Shown here: positions 1 through 8,426 of the stretch, piece by piece | How the letters are laid out: every line of letters starts with the position of its first letter | How positions within the stretch are numbered: the stretch's first letter is position 1 | From: Sphingobium faniae | GTDB lineage: Bacteria > Pseudomonadota > Alphaproteobacteria > Sphingomonadales > Sphingomonadaceae | Assembly: GCA_900100475.1 (NCBI GenBank) | Contig: FMTU01000001.1 | Coordinates: forward strand, 124,001 to 188,000 | DNA length: 64,000 nucleotides | Reading direction: 5' to 3' | Position numbers and translations under genes: made by a program | Notes under the pieces: generated by a model | The model's input: only the letters and a program-made list of their open reading frames with translations | Database searches by the model: none | What the model was told of the DNA's origin: nothing

Positions 1-1
1 C

Positions 2-949
2 GCCATCCTGCGCAGCGACAATATCGTGAAGATCCCTTCAAACGATCCGTTCACCGCAACGGCTGTCGCGCTGACGATGATAGATATGGCGCCGGAACAT
101 CCGATCACGCGGCATATGTCCGTGGCTTACTGGAAGGGAGGCGACGCCCGGGTCGAGAGCGAACTCTACAAGCCCGCCAATATCGAAAAGATCGTGGCGT
201 GGGGCGGTGCTGCTTCGATGGGCGCCATCAGAAAATATCTCGTGCCGGGCATCGACTTGGTCGCATTGGATCCAAAGCTGAGCATTTCGATCATCGGCAA
301 GGACGCGTTCGCGACAGCCGAGAAGACCGCTGAAGCGGCGTCCCGGCTGGCCATGGATATCGGCGCATTCAATCAGTCCGGTTGCGTCAGTTCCCGGACT
401 GTATTCGTCGAATCCGGAACAGGCGAGGATGGCATCACCAGGCTGAATGATTTTGGGAAAGCCGTGTTCGACAATATGCAGGCACTGCCTGCTCACCTGA
501 GCGGCCACCACCCCGCCTTCGATCCTGTCCTGCGCGAAGAGCTTGACGGTATTCGCTTCAGCGATGCGTTCAGGCTGATAGGTGGCAAAGGATCCGAGGG
601 GGCTATCATCGTATCCCAGGAAGACGAGCAGGTCGACTTCTCGGACAGGCTTTCCTGCCGCGTCGCCAATCTTGTTCCGCTTGATGACGTTCAGAATGTC
701 GCCCGTTGGGTGACCCTCGATACGCAGACGGTGGGAGTATATCCCGATCACCTGAAGAAGATGCTTCGCGACGATCTGTCGCTCCGCGGGGTTCAGCGTT
801 TCACGTCGCTGGGTTGTGCGGTCTTCGCCGGCATGGCCAATCCTCATGATTCACTCGAACTTACACGCCGCATGGCGCGCTGGATCATCGACGAAAAGTT
901 CGATGAGGATGTTATCGACCATGGAGCCGGCATGTGTATCGCCGGCTAA
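2..949 (+). CDS. LuxC-like acyl-CoA reductase, C-terminal part
   Basis: The open frame runs from the first bases of the window, so the gene is cut at its 5' end; the GTG at 26 is internal to the LuxC-type motif reading AILRSDNIVKIPSNDPFT and is not the true start. LuxC-family enzymes reduce fatty acyl-CoA or acyl-protein to the aldehyde with NADPH through an aldehyde-dehydrogenase fold. The expected nucleophilic cysteine is in FNQSGCVSS (codon at 383-385). An SnoaL-like gene follows after 24 bases and an FAD oxidoreductase after that, suggesting one small operon. The substrate cannot be told. It lacks the other lux genes in view, so bioluminescence is not implied. Confidence 0.8.
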   Translation, partial: AILRSDNIVKIPSNDPFTATAVALTMIDMAPEHPITRHMSVAYWKGGDARVESELYKPANIEKIVAWGGAASMGAIRKYLVPGIDLVALDPKLSISIIGKDAFATAEKTAEAASRLAMDIGAFNQSGCVSSRTVFVESGTGEDGITRLNDFGKAVFDNMQALPAHLSGHHPAFDPVLREELDGIRFSDAFRLIGGKGSEGAIIVSQEDEQVDFSDRLSCRVANLVPLDDVQNVARWVTLDTQTVGVYPDHLKKMLRDDLSLRGVQRFTSLGCAVFAGMANPHDSLELTRRMARWIIDEKFDEDVIDHGAGMCIAG

Positions 950-973
950 ACCGCGCAACGACGGGAGAACGTC

Positions 974-1453
974 ATGGATGACCTGCAGCGCCTCATTGCG
1001 ATAGAAGACATTCGCCGACTGAAGGCGCGTTACATCCGTTGCATGGACACGCGTGATTGGGACGGGATGCTGGAGATATGGATGCCGGACGGCGTGCTGG
1101 ATCTCCGTCTGGGCGGCAGCAAAGACGAGGAAGCGGCCGCCCTCAATCCCGATCGTTTTTCCGAAGAAGGACTGGTCCATGGAAGCGAGGCGATCGTCGA
1201 GTTCATGTCCAGCATTGCGTGCGAGGGTTTTCAGTCGGCGCATTTTGGACACATGCCCGAAATCGACATTCTTTCAGAAAGCGAGGCCACAGCGATCTGG
1301 TCGCTCGAAGACTTTTGCTGGTGGGACGGCGGCAGACCGTACCGCACGCTCCACGGCTTTGGCCATTGGCACGATCGCTACGTGAAGAGCGACGGGGTTT
1401 GGAAGATCTCCAGGGTCCATATTTCCCGAATTCGAGTGAACACAACTAGCTGA
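974..1453 (+). CDS. SnoaL-like / NTF2-fold domain protein
   Basis: A 159-residue protein with the usual length and opening of the SnoaL_4/NTF2-like group: an N-terminal helix (IEDIRRLKARYIRCMD) followed by alternating strands, with tryptophan-rich strands near residues 100-120 and a final strand reading WKISRVHISRI. Members are cone-shaped hydratases, isomerases or cyclases of small aromatic or polyketide substrates, or enzymes of unknown use. A ribosome-binding-like GGGAGAACG lies 6-14 bases before the ATG. Position between an acyl-CoA reductase and an FAD oxidoreductase suggests a role in modifying the same metabolite; this is inference. Confidence 0.72.
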   Translation: MDDLQRLIAIEDIRRLKARYIRCMDTRDWDGMLEIWMPDGVLDLRLGGSKDEEAAALNPDRFSEEGLVHGSEAIVEFMSSIACEGFQSAHFGHMPEIDILSESEATAIWSLEDFCWWDGGRPYRTLHGFGHWHDRYVKSDGVWKISRVHISRIRVNTTS

Positions 1454-1516
1454 GTTCCAATACCCACTGCTGACGTGCCGACAGGCGATATCTGCAAGAT
1501 CTTATCTGGATGCAAG

Positions 1517-2851
1517 ATGAAAACCAAACACGCACTTGTCGTGGGCGCTGGCTTATCCGGCCTGGCCGCGGCGTACCATCTCAAGAAAAACGGCTGGCAG
1601 GTGACGGTCCTTGAAAAATCCAGTCACATTGGCGGGCGGGTCATGACGAAACACCGCGACGGGTTTGTCATCGACGTAGGCCCCGACGCCATTACGACTG
1701 CATATACGGAATATCTTCGCATTGCCGAAGAGTTGGGAATGTCCCCGCACATCGTCAAATCGAGTCCGGTGATAGGTTTCGTCCGCGACGGCTGCATCCA
1801 TGATGTTGATACCAGTTCGCTCATGAAAGCGGCCGTTTCGCCTTTCATATCATATGCGTCAAAACTTCGCTTCGCTGCGGGCATGTGGCGAATGCGGAAA
1901 GACATCAATAAGACTGATATGTTCAATCTGGTCGATCAGGCGCAGCATGACCGGCCCGACGTCAACGCACATGACGAAGCTTGCCATTATTTCGGACGGG
2001 AGCTGGCAGACTATCTGATCGATCCGCTCGTACGCCTTGTCGTCGGCACCAGTTCGGACCGCGCATCCCTATTGTCTGTGCGCGGGGTGCTGTCGACATG
2101 GTCTCATCCCATCATCAATATCGCTGGCGGTCTTGCCGCCCTGCCGGACCGGCTGTCGCAGGGGATCGATGTGACGCTCGGCGTGGAGGTTACCGAGATC
2201 GAGCGCAGGAACGGAAGTGTCGGCGCCACGTGGCGCGCTGCCGACGGCACTCTGAATAACGGGGAATTCGAAGGCGTCGTGATTTCAGCCCAGATCGACG
2301 CGGCCGCGAAGATGTCCAAAGATATCGCAGATTTGCTCGGCGATGATGAGCAGGCAATCGGCGCGCTGGCGCTCATGACCATTTCGATGGCATTCGAAAA
2401 ACCTACTAAATCGAATGCTTATGCTATCCAGCTCCCATCAGTGGAGCATCCTGACGAATTACTCATGTTTTTTGAGCATAACAAGGCCCCGGATCGGGCG
2501 CCGAGCGGAAAGAGTCTGATAACATATTACATCGACGACAGAACGGCGCGAGATCATTTTCGCCTGACGGACAACGAGGTCATTCACAGAGCCAAGGACT
2601 TGATCTACAGGCTGGCTCCTGAACTGGAGGGGGCGTTCCTGTTCGCGCAGATCGAGCGGTGGGAGCGTGCCGGAAGTCTGGCGATGCCCGGCTATTACCG
2701 CATCGTGCAGAAGATAACGAACCGATTGGATCAACTGAAGAGCATATATCTTGCCGGCGATTTTTACTCTGCTGGCTCCATGGAAACTGCCTTGAGAACG
2801 GGGAGGCTCGCAGCGAGCAAACTCATATCGGATCGAATGGCGGGGACGTAG
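1517..2851 (+). CDS. FAD-dependent oxidoreductase (protoporphyrinogen oxidase/amine oxidase type)
   Basis: The protein opens with a Rossmann FAD-binding motif (VVGAGLSGLAAAYHLKK) followed by the second flavin motif around HIGGRV and DVGPDAI, typical of the NAD(P)-binding_8/amino-oxidase group. The C-terminus has the closing FAD motif IYLAGDFYSAGSMETAL. About 444 residues. I chose the ATG at 1517 because the glycine motif begins within ten residues of it; an in-frame GTG at 1475 would add 14 residues that look unlike the family. Related proteins include HemY-like oxidases, carotenoid desaturases and amine oxidases; the exact substrate is unknown. Confidence 0.75.
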   Translation: MKTKHALVVGAGLSGLAAAYHLKKNGWQVTVLEKSSHIGGRVMTKHRDGFVIDVGPDAITTAYTEYLRIAEELGMSPHIVKSSPVIGFVRDGCIHDVDTSSLMKAAVSPFISYASKLRFAAGMWRMRKDINKTDMFNLVDQAQHDRPDVNAHDEACHYFGRELADYLIDPLVRLVVGTSSDRASLLSVRGVLSTWSHPIINIAGGLAALPDRLSQGIDVTLGVEVTEIERRNGSVGATWRAADGTLNNGEFEGVVISAQIDAAAKMSKDIADLLGDDEQAIGALALMTISMAFEKPTKSNAYAIQLPSVEHPDELLMFFEHNKAPDRAPSGKSLITYYIDDRTARDHFRLTDNEVIHRAKDLIYRLAPELEGAFLFAQIERWERAGSLAMPGYYRIVQKITNRLDQLKSIYLAGDFYSAGSMETALRTGRLAASKLISDRMAGT

Positions 2852-2918
2852 AGAGGTCACCAGCGCCGAAACTTCAAAAATGCGTCTTTCTTCTGTCCAG
2901 ACCCTACATGTTACCATC

Positions 2919-3115
2919 GCACTGGGCATCCAGGCCATCGAGCATCATCGCAAGCGGCGCACGTCTTCTCTATGGTTGAGTTGGTCAATGCCCTCGAACA
3001 CGAAAAGGCCTAGAGTAAGGTGAGCCAGAGCGCCAATCGGCTTGCCTACTCCGACCTCATGATCCTGGACGAGTTCGGCTATCTGCCGTTCAGCGCATCA
3101 GGCAGGTCACTTCTC
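2919..3115 (+). pseudogene. IS21-family istB ATPase relic
   Basis: Three short pieces of an IstB helper ATPase can be read in order but in different frames: ALGIQAIEHHRKRR from 2919, then VELVNALEHEKA ending in a stop at 3011-3013, then LAYSDLMILDEFGYLPFSASG (Walker B region) from about 3044 to 3108. The Walker A region, the C-terminus and the IstA transposase are absent, and the match stops abruptly near 3115. It is the remnant of an IS21-type element destroyed by deletion and frameshift. Confidence 0.8.
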
Positions 3116-3549
3116 ACACAGAAATCAACAATAATTTGTCAAAAAAATACCATTATCTCAGTAATTAGCGGCAATATGCGACAACTTCGATGTTGTGGCG
3201 ATCTATACGGCAGATAGCGACTGGATGCTGGCTTAGCATTATCCGTTGGATCAAAAGCGATCTATCATGATCGGCTGGACAAAGGTCGTCGATGTGGATG
3301 GCATCATTCAAATCGGGGTAGCTTCATTGCCTCCATCATGTTTAAGATAACCTGCGTGATTTAGGACTTCTTTATTGTCATAGTCAGGCCTCCGACTCCC
3401 AATCATGAGGGATAATTACCCAACCATGTGGCTTGAGTACCCCAAGGCCTTTTTCCTTGCCGTGGATGATCTTGTGGATCGATCCTGTGCGTGCTTGGCA
3501 TAGGGATCCCACCCATCCCTGCACCAGTCGGCCGCCGCCAAATCTTGTT
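3116..3549. other. Stretch with no recognisable gene
   Basis: No convincing coding frame on either strand. The first half is poorer in G+C than its surroundings. It separates an istB relic from a broken exchanger gene and is probably decayed or imported DNA. Short frames on the minus strand near 3400-3570 continue the exchanger remnant but resemble nothing I know. Confidence 0.4.
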
Positions 3550-3960
3550 GCAAGAGTCGGTGACAAGCCCGGCGATCATCATGAGGGCGATCACGCATAG
3601 TGCGGCCATCATCATGGTCGATGGCTGCGCGACGATCGACGTCACTGCCTTGCGGCCGACCAGTGCATCCGCGATCGCCAGCAGCAGGACGTTGATTGCG
3701 ATGGACCCCAGCAGGTTGTTGACCGCCAGGCTGGGATTGCCGCTGCCGTGGCGACGTTGGCGAGTTCAGGAAGCGATGTGATCCCGCACGCCGACGACAA
3801 CGACAAAGATCAGGACATTGGCCCATATCGGATAGTCGGCGGCATTCGCGAGCGACATTGCCAGAGCACTTCCCGGAAAAGTGGGAACCGGTTTTCCGAT
3901 AAGGAAGTGCGGCAAGACAAGGACCATAAGGACGCTTCCTGCTGCGCTGACATCGGGAAA
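3550..3960 (-). pseudogene. Sodium/calcium exchanger family remnant
   Basis: Reading the minus strand from 3960 gives a membrane segment around ALAMSLANAADYPIWANV followed by LIFVVVVGV and then a stop. After a frame change come ELANVATAAAI and AVNNLLGSIAINVLLLAIAD, and finally VTSIVAQPSTMMMAALCVIA. These are recognisable pieces of a Na+/Ca2+ antiporter-family protein (CaCA), including the conserved LPE-L and NNLLGS-N region. The segment between the two halves is deleted, the start is cut by the IS481 element, and a palindromic repeat sits inside the first half. It cannot make a working transporter. Confidence 0.68.
3866..3910. repeat. Palindromic repeat element (REP-like hairpin)
   Basis: A two-tier perfect inverted repeat: GCACTTCC (3866-3873) pairs with GGAAGTGC (3903-3910), and CGGAAAA (3874-3880) pairs with TTTTCCG (3892-3898), around an 11-base loop. 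The loop-side motif GGAAAAGTGGGAACCGG is of a kind that recurs between genes in many alphaproteobacterial genomes. Here it lies inside the decaying exchanger gene, where it is translatable in frame (as part of GKPVPTFPGSA). Confidence 0.65.
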
Positions 3961-3963
3961 CGC

Positions 3964-4986
3964 CCTAGGTGTTCAGTCCCGGCATTTGGTGGATCGGATT
4001 GAGGATGAATCGATCTGGCTCTGAAGTCCAGACCTTGGCGATGTATTCGTAGGGTGTGAGGCCGCTGAGGGTCTTGAGCCTGCGGCCGAAGTTGTAGGCG
4101 GCGATGAAGTCGGCGAGGTGGGTCCTAAGCTGCTCGTGGCTGTCGTAGTGGAAGCGTTTGATGGTGGCGTCCTTGATGGTGCGGTTCATCCGCTCGACCT
4201 GCCCATTGGTCCAAGGGTAGTTCGGCTTGGTGAGGCGATGCTCGATGTCGTTTGCTTCGCAGATCATGTCGAAGCGCATCTGGCGCGAGAAGGCAGTGTT
4301 CTGGTTGCGCGGCTGGTCGGCGAACTGGATGCCGTTGTCGGTTAGGATGGTGTGGATCTTGTAGGGCACCGCTTCTAGCAGGTGTTCGAGGAACTCCCAG
4401 GCCGTTCGTCTGTCGGCTTTCTCGACGAGCTGGGTGACGGCGAACTTGCTGGTGCGGTCGATGGCGACGAACAGGTAGAGCTTGCCTTCGGCGGTTTGCA
4501 CCCCGGCGATATCCATGTGGAAGAAGCCGATCGGATATCGCCTGAAGCGCTGGCGCTTGGGCTTGTCACCTTCGACATCGGGTAGGCGTGAGATGCCGTG
4601 CCGCTGGAGGCAACGATGCAGTGCTGATCGCGTCAAGTGCGGGATAGACGGTTGGAGCGCGTAGAGGCAATCGTCCAGCGGCAGCAGCGTGTGTCGCCGA
4701 AATGCGACGACCATCGCCTCCTCCGCCTCGGTCAGGGTTGTTGAATGAGGGGCCTTCGGCCCGGTCTTCAAATCCTCCACCGTCGTCCGCTTACGCCACT
4801 TCGCCACCGTCTTGGGGTTGATCCCAAGCTCCCGGCTCAGCGTCGCGAGCGAAGCCTGCGATCGCTGTATTGCTGCTCGGACGGCGTGCGTGGTCGTGGC
4901 GCTCCCGTGACGTACCTGCCCCATAATGCTTCCTTCCATTCCAACGAAAGGATCGCACCATCAAACCGTGGGATCAAACACCTAAC
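3964..4986 (-). mobile_element. IS481-family insertion sequence
   Basis: The element carries one transposase gene and has imperfect terminal inverted repeats: TGTTCAGTCCC from 3970 on the left, and the complement of GGGATCAAACA ending at 4980 on the right (TGTTTGATCCC). The left flank CCTAGG (3964-3969) fits the NCTAGN six-base target known for IS481-type elements; the right flank is CCTAAC (4981-4986), so the target duplication is imperfect, from mutation or recombination. It is inserted in the start of the exchanger remnant and looks structurally complete. Confidence 0.75.
3965..4924 (-). CDS. IS481-family transposase
   Basis: A DDE transposase of about 319 residues. The N-terminus is a helix-turn-helix region (LATLSRELGINPKTVAKWRK). 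The rve-type catalytic core shows the first Asp in FFHMDIAGVQ, the second in LTDNGIQF and the Glu in NGQVERMNRTIKD. The ATG at 4924 is preceded by GGAAGGAAG and is preferred over the one at 4939. The stop codon TAG lies inside the terminal target sequence. All catalytic residues are present, so it may be active. Confidence 0.9.
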   Translation of the reverse strand: MGQVRHGSATTTHAVRAAIQRSQASLATLSRELGINPKTVAKWRKRTTVEDLKTGPKAPHSTTLTEAEEAMVVAFRRHTLLPLDDCLYALQPSIPHLTRSALHRCLQRHGISRLPDVEGDKPKRQRFRRYPIGFFHMDIAGVQTAEGKLYLFVAIDRTSKFAVTQLVEKADRRTAWEFLEHLLEAVPYKIHTILTDNGIQFADQPRNQNTAFSRQMRFDMICEANDIEHRLTKPNYPWTNGQVERMNRTIKDATIKRFHYDSHEQLRTHLADFIAAYNFGRRLKTLSGLTPYEYIAKVWTSEPDRFILNPIHQMPGLNT

Positions 4987-5051
4987 GAACGGTATCGAAT
5001 AACCCACGTTCCAGCGATGAATTTCCCCGGTTCTGGACCATCCCCGCCGGA

Positions 5052-5441
5052 TCAAGGGCTCAGCAGCTTCACCTCGGGCAGAGCGATCATCTGGCCACGG
5101 GTCATGCTGGTCGACAAGTCGGTGTCGTCGCCGCGCGGTACAGTCGAAAGGCCGGCAATCGGAACATGGACGAAGCGATCGGGATTGCTGTCCTCGATTT
5201 CGTTCAGGAGACGGTCGACTTTGCCATCGGCTCCGCGAACGATTTGGACGACATCACCGCGTTCCACGCCGCTCGCGCCGCGAAGGTCCGCATCGAGCAG
5301 TTGCGCTTCCGACAGGCCAAGCGCTGCATCCGCCGGCCCCGCCGCAACTGCACTCGCCTCGGCGTCACGCTCGACCTTGTCTCCTGCGGCATCCCGCGCA
5401 TTGTTGCAGGCGGCAAGCAGGGCCGTTGAACCCGCGATCAC
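5052..5441 (-). CDS. Small lipoprotein-like protein, start probably lost
   Basis: The product has a lipoprotein-type leader (LVIAGSTALLAACNN, lipobox LAAC), a linker rich in Ala and charged residues, then a segment around LGLSEAQLLDADLRGASG and GDVVQIVRGADGKVD resembling a PRC-barrel-like periplasmic protein of sphingomonads. The only available start is a GTG at 5441 in the middle of the signal peptide; the expected Met-Lys-Lys start is missing and the frame is closed by a TGA just upstream. The gene therefore seems truncated at a rearrangement junction next to the TonB-receptor relic. Confidence 0.5.
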   Translation of the reverse strand: MIAGSTALLAACNNARDAAGDKVERDAEASAVAAGPADAALGLSEAQLLDADLRGASGVERGDVVQIVRGADGKVDRLLNEIEDSNPDRFVHVPIAGLSTVPRGDDTDLSTSMTRGQMIALPEVKLLSP

Positions 5442-5459
5442 GAGTAGCAGATATCAAGA

Positions 5460-6408
5460 AGAAGGGGCGTTGGGTGGAAAATCGTGTGGGACCGATCGCC
5501 TAAAGGCAAGCCTCGTCGTCGCCGGTCTCGATCCCATCATCGCCCAGCCCGATGGCACGATCACGCCGGTCTCGCTTATCGCGCGCACGCGCTACACCGG
5601 GCTGTTCCTGTCCGACACGCTGTCACTCGCGCGGGCTGCGCGCGGAGATCGGCCTGCGCTACAATATCGCCCGTCTCATGCTCGACGATCGGCTGGGCGG
5701 CGACCTTGACGGCCGTCACCGCTTCACGCGATTCAATCCGGGGATCGAAATCGACTATGCCCTACGCAGCACGTCAAACTGCGGGCAGGCTATGCCGAGA
5801 GCAACCGGACGCCGACACTCGCCGAGCTTGCCTGCGCCAGCCCGCAAGCCCCATGCAGCCTCACCAACTTCTTCGTCGGCGATCCGCCGCTGCGGCAGGT
5901 GGTGGCCAGAACATGGTCGACGGGCGTTTCGGGAGCGGTGGAGCGGGACTGGACGGTGCGCTGGTCCATCTCCGCCTGGCGCGCGGACAATCGCGCCGAC
6001 AATCCCGCCGCGATCGACGGCATGATCCCGGTCACGCCGGGGGATCGGCTGCCCGGTATTCCTCGCCACCGGGGCCTGCTCTCCGACGATTATGTGGCCG
6101 GCGGATTCACGATAGGCGGGAATATTCAGGCGCAGTCCGGCCAGCGTCTGTTCGGCGGTGAGGGTAATCAACAGCCGCCCACTCATAGCTTCGCAATCTT
6201 CAATCTGCGCGGCAGCGTGCGCATTACCGGGCCGTTGACGCTGTTCGGGCGGGCCAGCAACATCCTTAACTGCCATTATGCAACATTCGGCACATTCAGC
6301 GAGACCGGCAGCGTCGATCTTATCAAAGCCCCCGGCGCCTCCAATCCCCGCAGCCTGGGACCGGGCACCCCGCGCCGGATTCTCGTTGGTCTCAGAACAC
6401 AAGTTTGA
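5460..6408 (+). pseudogene. TonB-dependent receptor remnant (C-terminal barrel)
   Basis: C-terminal beta-barrel strands of a TonB-dependent receptor are readable across several frames: RYTGLFLSDTLSL near 5590, GLRAEIGLRYNIARLMLDD around 5640-5690, RFTRFNPGIEIDYA, then AGYAESNRTPTLAELACA and, from about 5900 in frame, strands such as DWTVRWSISAWRADN and NIQAQSGQRLFGG to a closing RRILVGLRTQV. The plug and TonB box are absent and at least three frame changes occur. It is a dead gene. Confidence 0.75.
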
Positions 6409-6559
6409 CAGGCGTTGACGCTTTTACGCGCCACTATCGATCGCTTTTGCATCCTGCGCTTTCTTCACGCCGAACCGGCGTCGGACGCTTCAGCCCCGCT
6501 TCCGCATGAGCGACAGCAGACGTAAGGCCGATCTTATCCGGACTCTTCTCTTTTCAAAC

Positions 6560-7174
6560 CCTGTATCACTGCTGCGACGGACCATATCGCTGAACTCGAT
6601 GCGCGGCCGAGCGGCTCTATGCCGCCGCTGGGCTCGCCCCCCGCCCTGTCGGGGGGATGAAGCGCGTCACCTCGCACGGATCGGACTCGCCAACTATTTC
6701 GCGGGCGCGCTGATTCTCCCCTATGGGGATTTCCGGCCCACGGCGGAGGCGCAGCAGTTCTCCAAGCGCCAGTCCGCCACCGACTTCCACTTCTAACGCG
6801 TCGGCGGATCATGCCCGCTGTGGAATGTCTACGAGGCGTTCGCGCAGCCTGGCCGGGTGCTGACCCAGCTCGCCCGGATGCCGGACGGCCGCATCTATCT
6901 GTGGATCGCGCGCACGGTCGGGCGCGGCAATGCCGGCTACGGCGTTCCGGGCAAGACGTTCGCCAGCGGCCTTGGCTGCGATGTCCGTCATGCTGCCCGG
7001 CTGCTCTACGCCAAGGGGCTGGACCTCACCGACCCTGGCACCGCGACACCGATCGGCGCGGGTTGCAAGGTCTGCGAGCGTCCGGCCTGCCCGCAGCGCG
7101 CCTTTCCACCCATCGACCGAAGCCTCGCGGTCCACGAGAATCGGAACAGTCTGACACCCTATCCGGTCGCTTGA
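6560..7174 (+). pseudogene. ScfR/RamB-type XRE regulator remnant
   Basis: Two pieces belong to the short-chain-fatty-acid regulator family (HTH plus IrrE/ImmA-like and C-terminal zinc-ribbon-like domains). One reads HLARIGLANYFAGALILPYG (6670-6730). The second, from about 6815, reads CPLWNVYEAFAQPGRVLTQ, then GLGCDVRHAARLLYAKGLDL and finally GCKVCERPACPQRAFPP. The HTH domain is missing and the middle is deleted and out of frame. Intact homologues control propionate, methylcitrate or acetate metabolism. Confidence 0.68.
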
Positions 7175-7176
7175 GC

Positions 7177-7196
7177 GGAACACTGGAAAGTGTTCC
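7177..7196. other. Perfect hairpin after the regulator remnant
   Basis: GGAACACT (7177-7184) and AGTGTTCC (7189-7196) enclose a GGAA loop, directly after the TGA of the regulator remnant. No T-run follows on either strand, so it is a weak terminator candidate or a binding site. Confidence 0.35.
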
Positions 7197-7250
7197 ACCC
7201 GCGCGCCCTGTCTTGTCGATTGATTGCGGCCGCGCCGTATATCGCTCTTG

Positions 7251-8009
7251 TCACCGTTGGCGAGACGTCACTGCTTTCCTGATGACGTCATGGGCGAAGG
7301 CGCCAAAGATCAGCGCGATGGCCATCCACAGAACGAATTGCATGCCCAGCGACGCTACCCGGAAATCCCACAGCGACGTCGCCGGGAAACCGGGCGGAAC
7401 CTCGTTCACTGCCGGCAACAGCAACTGTCCGATGCCGACCACGACGGCGAAGGCCGCAAATCCCGCCAGAAGCGCGTTGAATGCCCCCAGCCGGACGACA
7501 AGCGAGCCTCGCACCCTGATCGCGATCATGCAGCCGGCGACCGACAGCACGATCATCGCGAAATAGGCAACCGTGCGCAGCGCCACGGTTTCATGCTGCC
7601 CCACGGCGGGCGGCGTGGGAGGATATTTGATCGCCGGGATAAGAGCGACGACAAGGAAGGCGAGAATGCCCAGCATAAGCGCGAGCGTGCGCGGCCCGAT
7701 CATGGCGAGCCGGCCATAGCCGGCGGCGAAGATGAGCGAGAATATCCCGCCGACCGCGGCGCCATAGAGCAGCGTGGCGGTGAGCAACCCCCAGCCCTTC
7801 TGGGTTTCCCGGCTGACGAGTTCGGGTTCTTCGCCCGCATGTTCGGATGCCGATGCCTGATGGCCGCCCATCGCATGTTCGGCCTGTGTCGCCTCGAAAG
7901 CGATGGCAACGTCCACCTGCGGTTCGGCGAACTGGCGCGCGAACAGCGTGGCGAGCAAGGCCGCGAGAATGCCGGCCAGCATTCCCCGCCAGAGCAGGTC
8001 CCTGGTCAT
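7251..8009 (-). CDS. cbtA: CbtA family cobalt transporter
   Basis: A 252-residue membrane protein with five to six hydrophobic segments, starting with the typical CbtA opening (LLWRGMLAGILAALLATLFAR) and containing the family signature area GAAVGGIFSLIFA. CbtA, together with CbtB, is predicted to import cobalt and is commonly under cobalamin riboswitch control. A His/Glu-rich loop (residues about 44-62) between the first two segments could bind metal. It follows cbtB by nine bases, so the two are co-transcribed from the riboswitch upstream of cbtB. Confidence 0.9.
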   Translation of the reverse strand: MTRDLLWRGMLAGILAALLATLFARQFAEPQVDVAIAFEATQAEHAMGGHQASASEHAGEEPELVSRETQKGWGLLTATLLYGAAVGGIFSLIFAAGYGRLAMIGPRTLALMLGILAFLVVALIPAIKYPPTPPAVGQHETVALRTVAYFAMIVLSVAGCMIAIRVRGSLVVRLGAFNALLAGFAAFAVVVGIGQLLLPAVNEVPPGFPATSLWDFRVASLGMQFVLWMAIALIFGAFAHDVIRKAVTSRQR

Positions 8010-8018
8010 CGGCCGGCC

Positions 8019-8249
8019 TTAATGACAGGGGAAGCCGAGGAGGTGACGTCCGTCATGGACGAATTCATGCACATACATGCCGTCGAACAGCGACACCGCG
8101 CCCTGCTCGGTGCTCACGAAATACAGGAACAGGATGGCGATCAGGATTCCCAGGACCGCCCAGGGAACGATATCACCGACGGGGATCGCATTCGCGCCGC
8201 CAATGGGAATGAAACGATCGTCAAGGATTGAAGCGGCACTGGCCATCAT
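8019..8249 (-). CDS. cbtB: CbtB family cobalt transporter subunit
   Basis: A 76-residue protein with one transmembrane segment (PWAVLGILIAILFLYFV) and a C-terminal histidine-rich motif (HEFVHDGRHLLGFPCH) that is the hallmark of CbtB and probably binds cobalt. First gene of the cbtBA pair, downstream of a cobalamin riboswitch. Length is normal for the family. Confidence 0.92.
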   Translation of the reverse strand: MMASAASILDDRFIPIGGANAIPVGDIVPWAVLGILIAILFLYFVSTEQGAVSLFDGMYVHEFVHDGRHLLGFPCH

Positions 8250-8274
8250 AACAACTCCGTTCGGGATTGCGCGT

Positions 8275-8405
8275 CCCGTGGTGGCAATGGAACCGGGAAA
8301 AGGTCTGACTCTCGACAGCAGGGCATGCTTGCCGATAACAGTGGCGCGACCGTGCCGGAATCACACCGGCTTCTTTCCCCTGGTTAGTTCGCCCTGATTA
8401 GGAGC
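8275..8405 (-). promoter_or_regulatory. Cobalamin riboswitch upstream of cbtBA
   Basis: On the minus strand the leader reads, in order, GGGGAAAGAAGCCGGTGTG, GATTCCGGCACGGTCGC, the B12-box core GCCACTGT (complement of 8338-8345) and GAGTCAGACC (complement of 8302-8311). These are the standard conserved parts of the AdoCbl aptamer. The leader ends about 30-50 bases before the cbtB start, so B12 would repress cobalt uptake. Confidence 0.9.
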
Positions 8406-8426
8406 GAACAGGCCGCGGCGTCAACC

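Noticed and set aside
38-847. A 269-codon minus-strand open frame opposite the LuxC-like gene
   Set aside because: The plus frame has the family motifs and the catalytic cysteine; the minus frame has none.
3491-3781. A 96-codon plus-strand frame in the exchanger remnant
   Set aside because: It is the antisense of recognisable exchanger helices on the minus strand.
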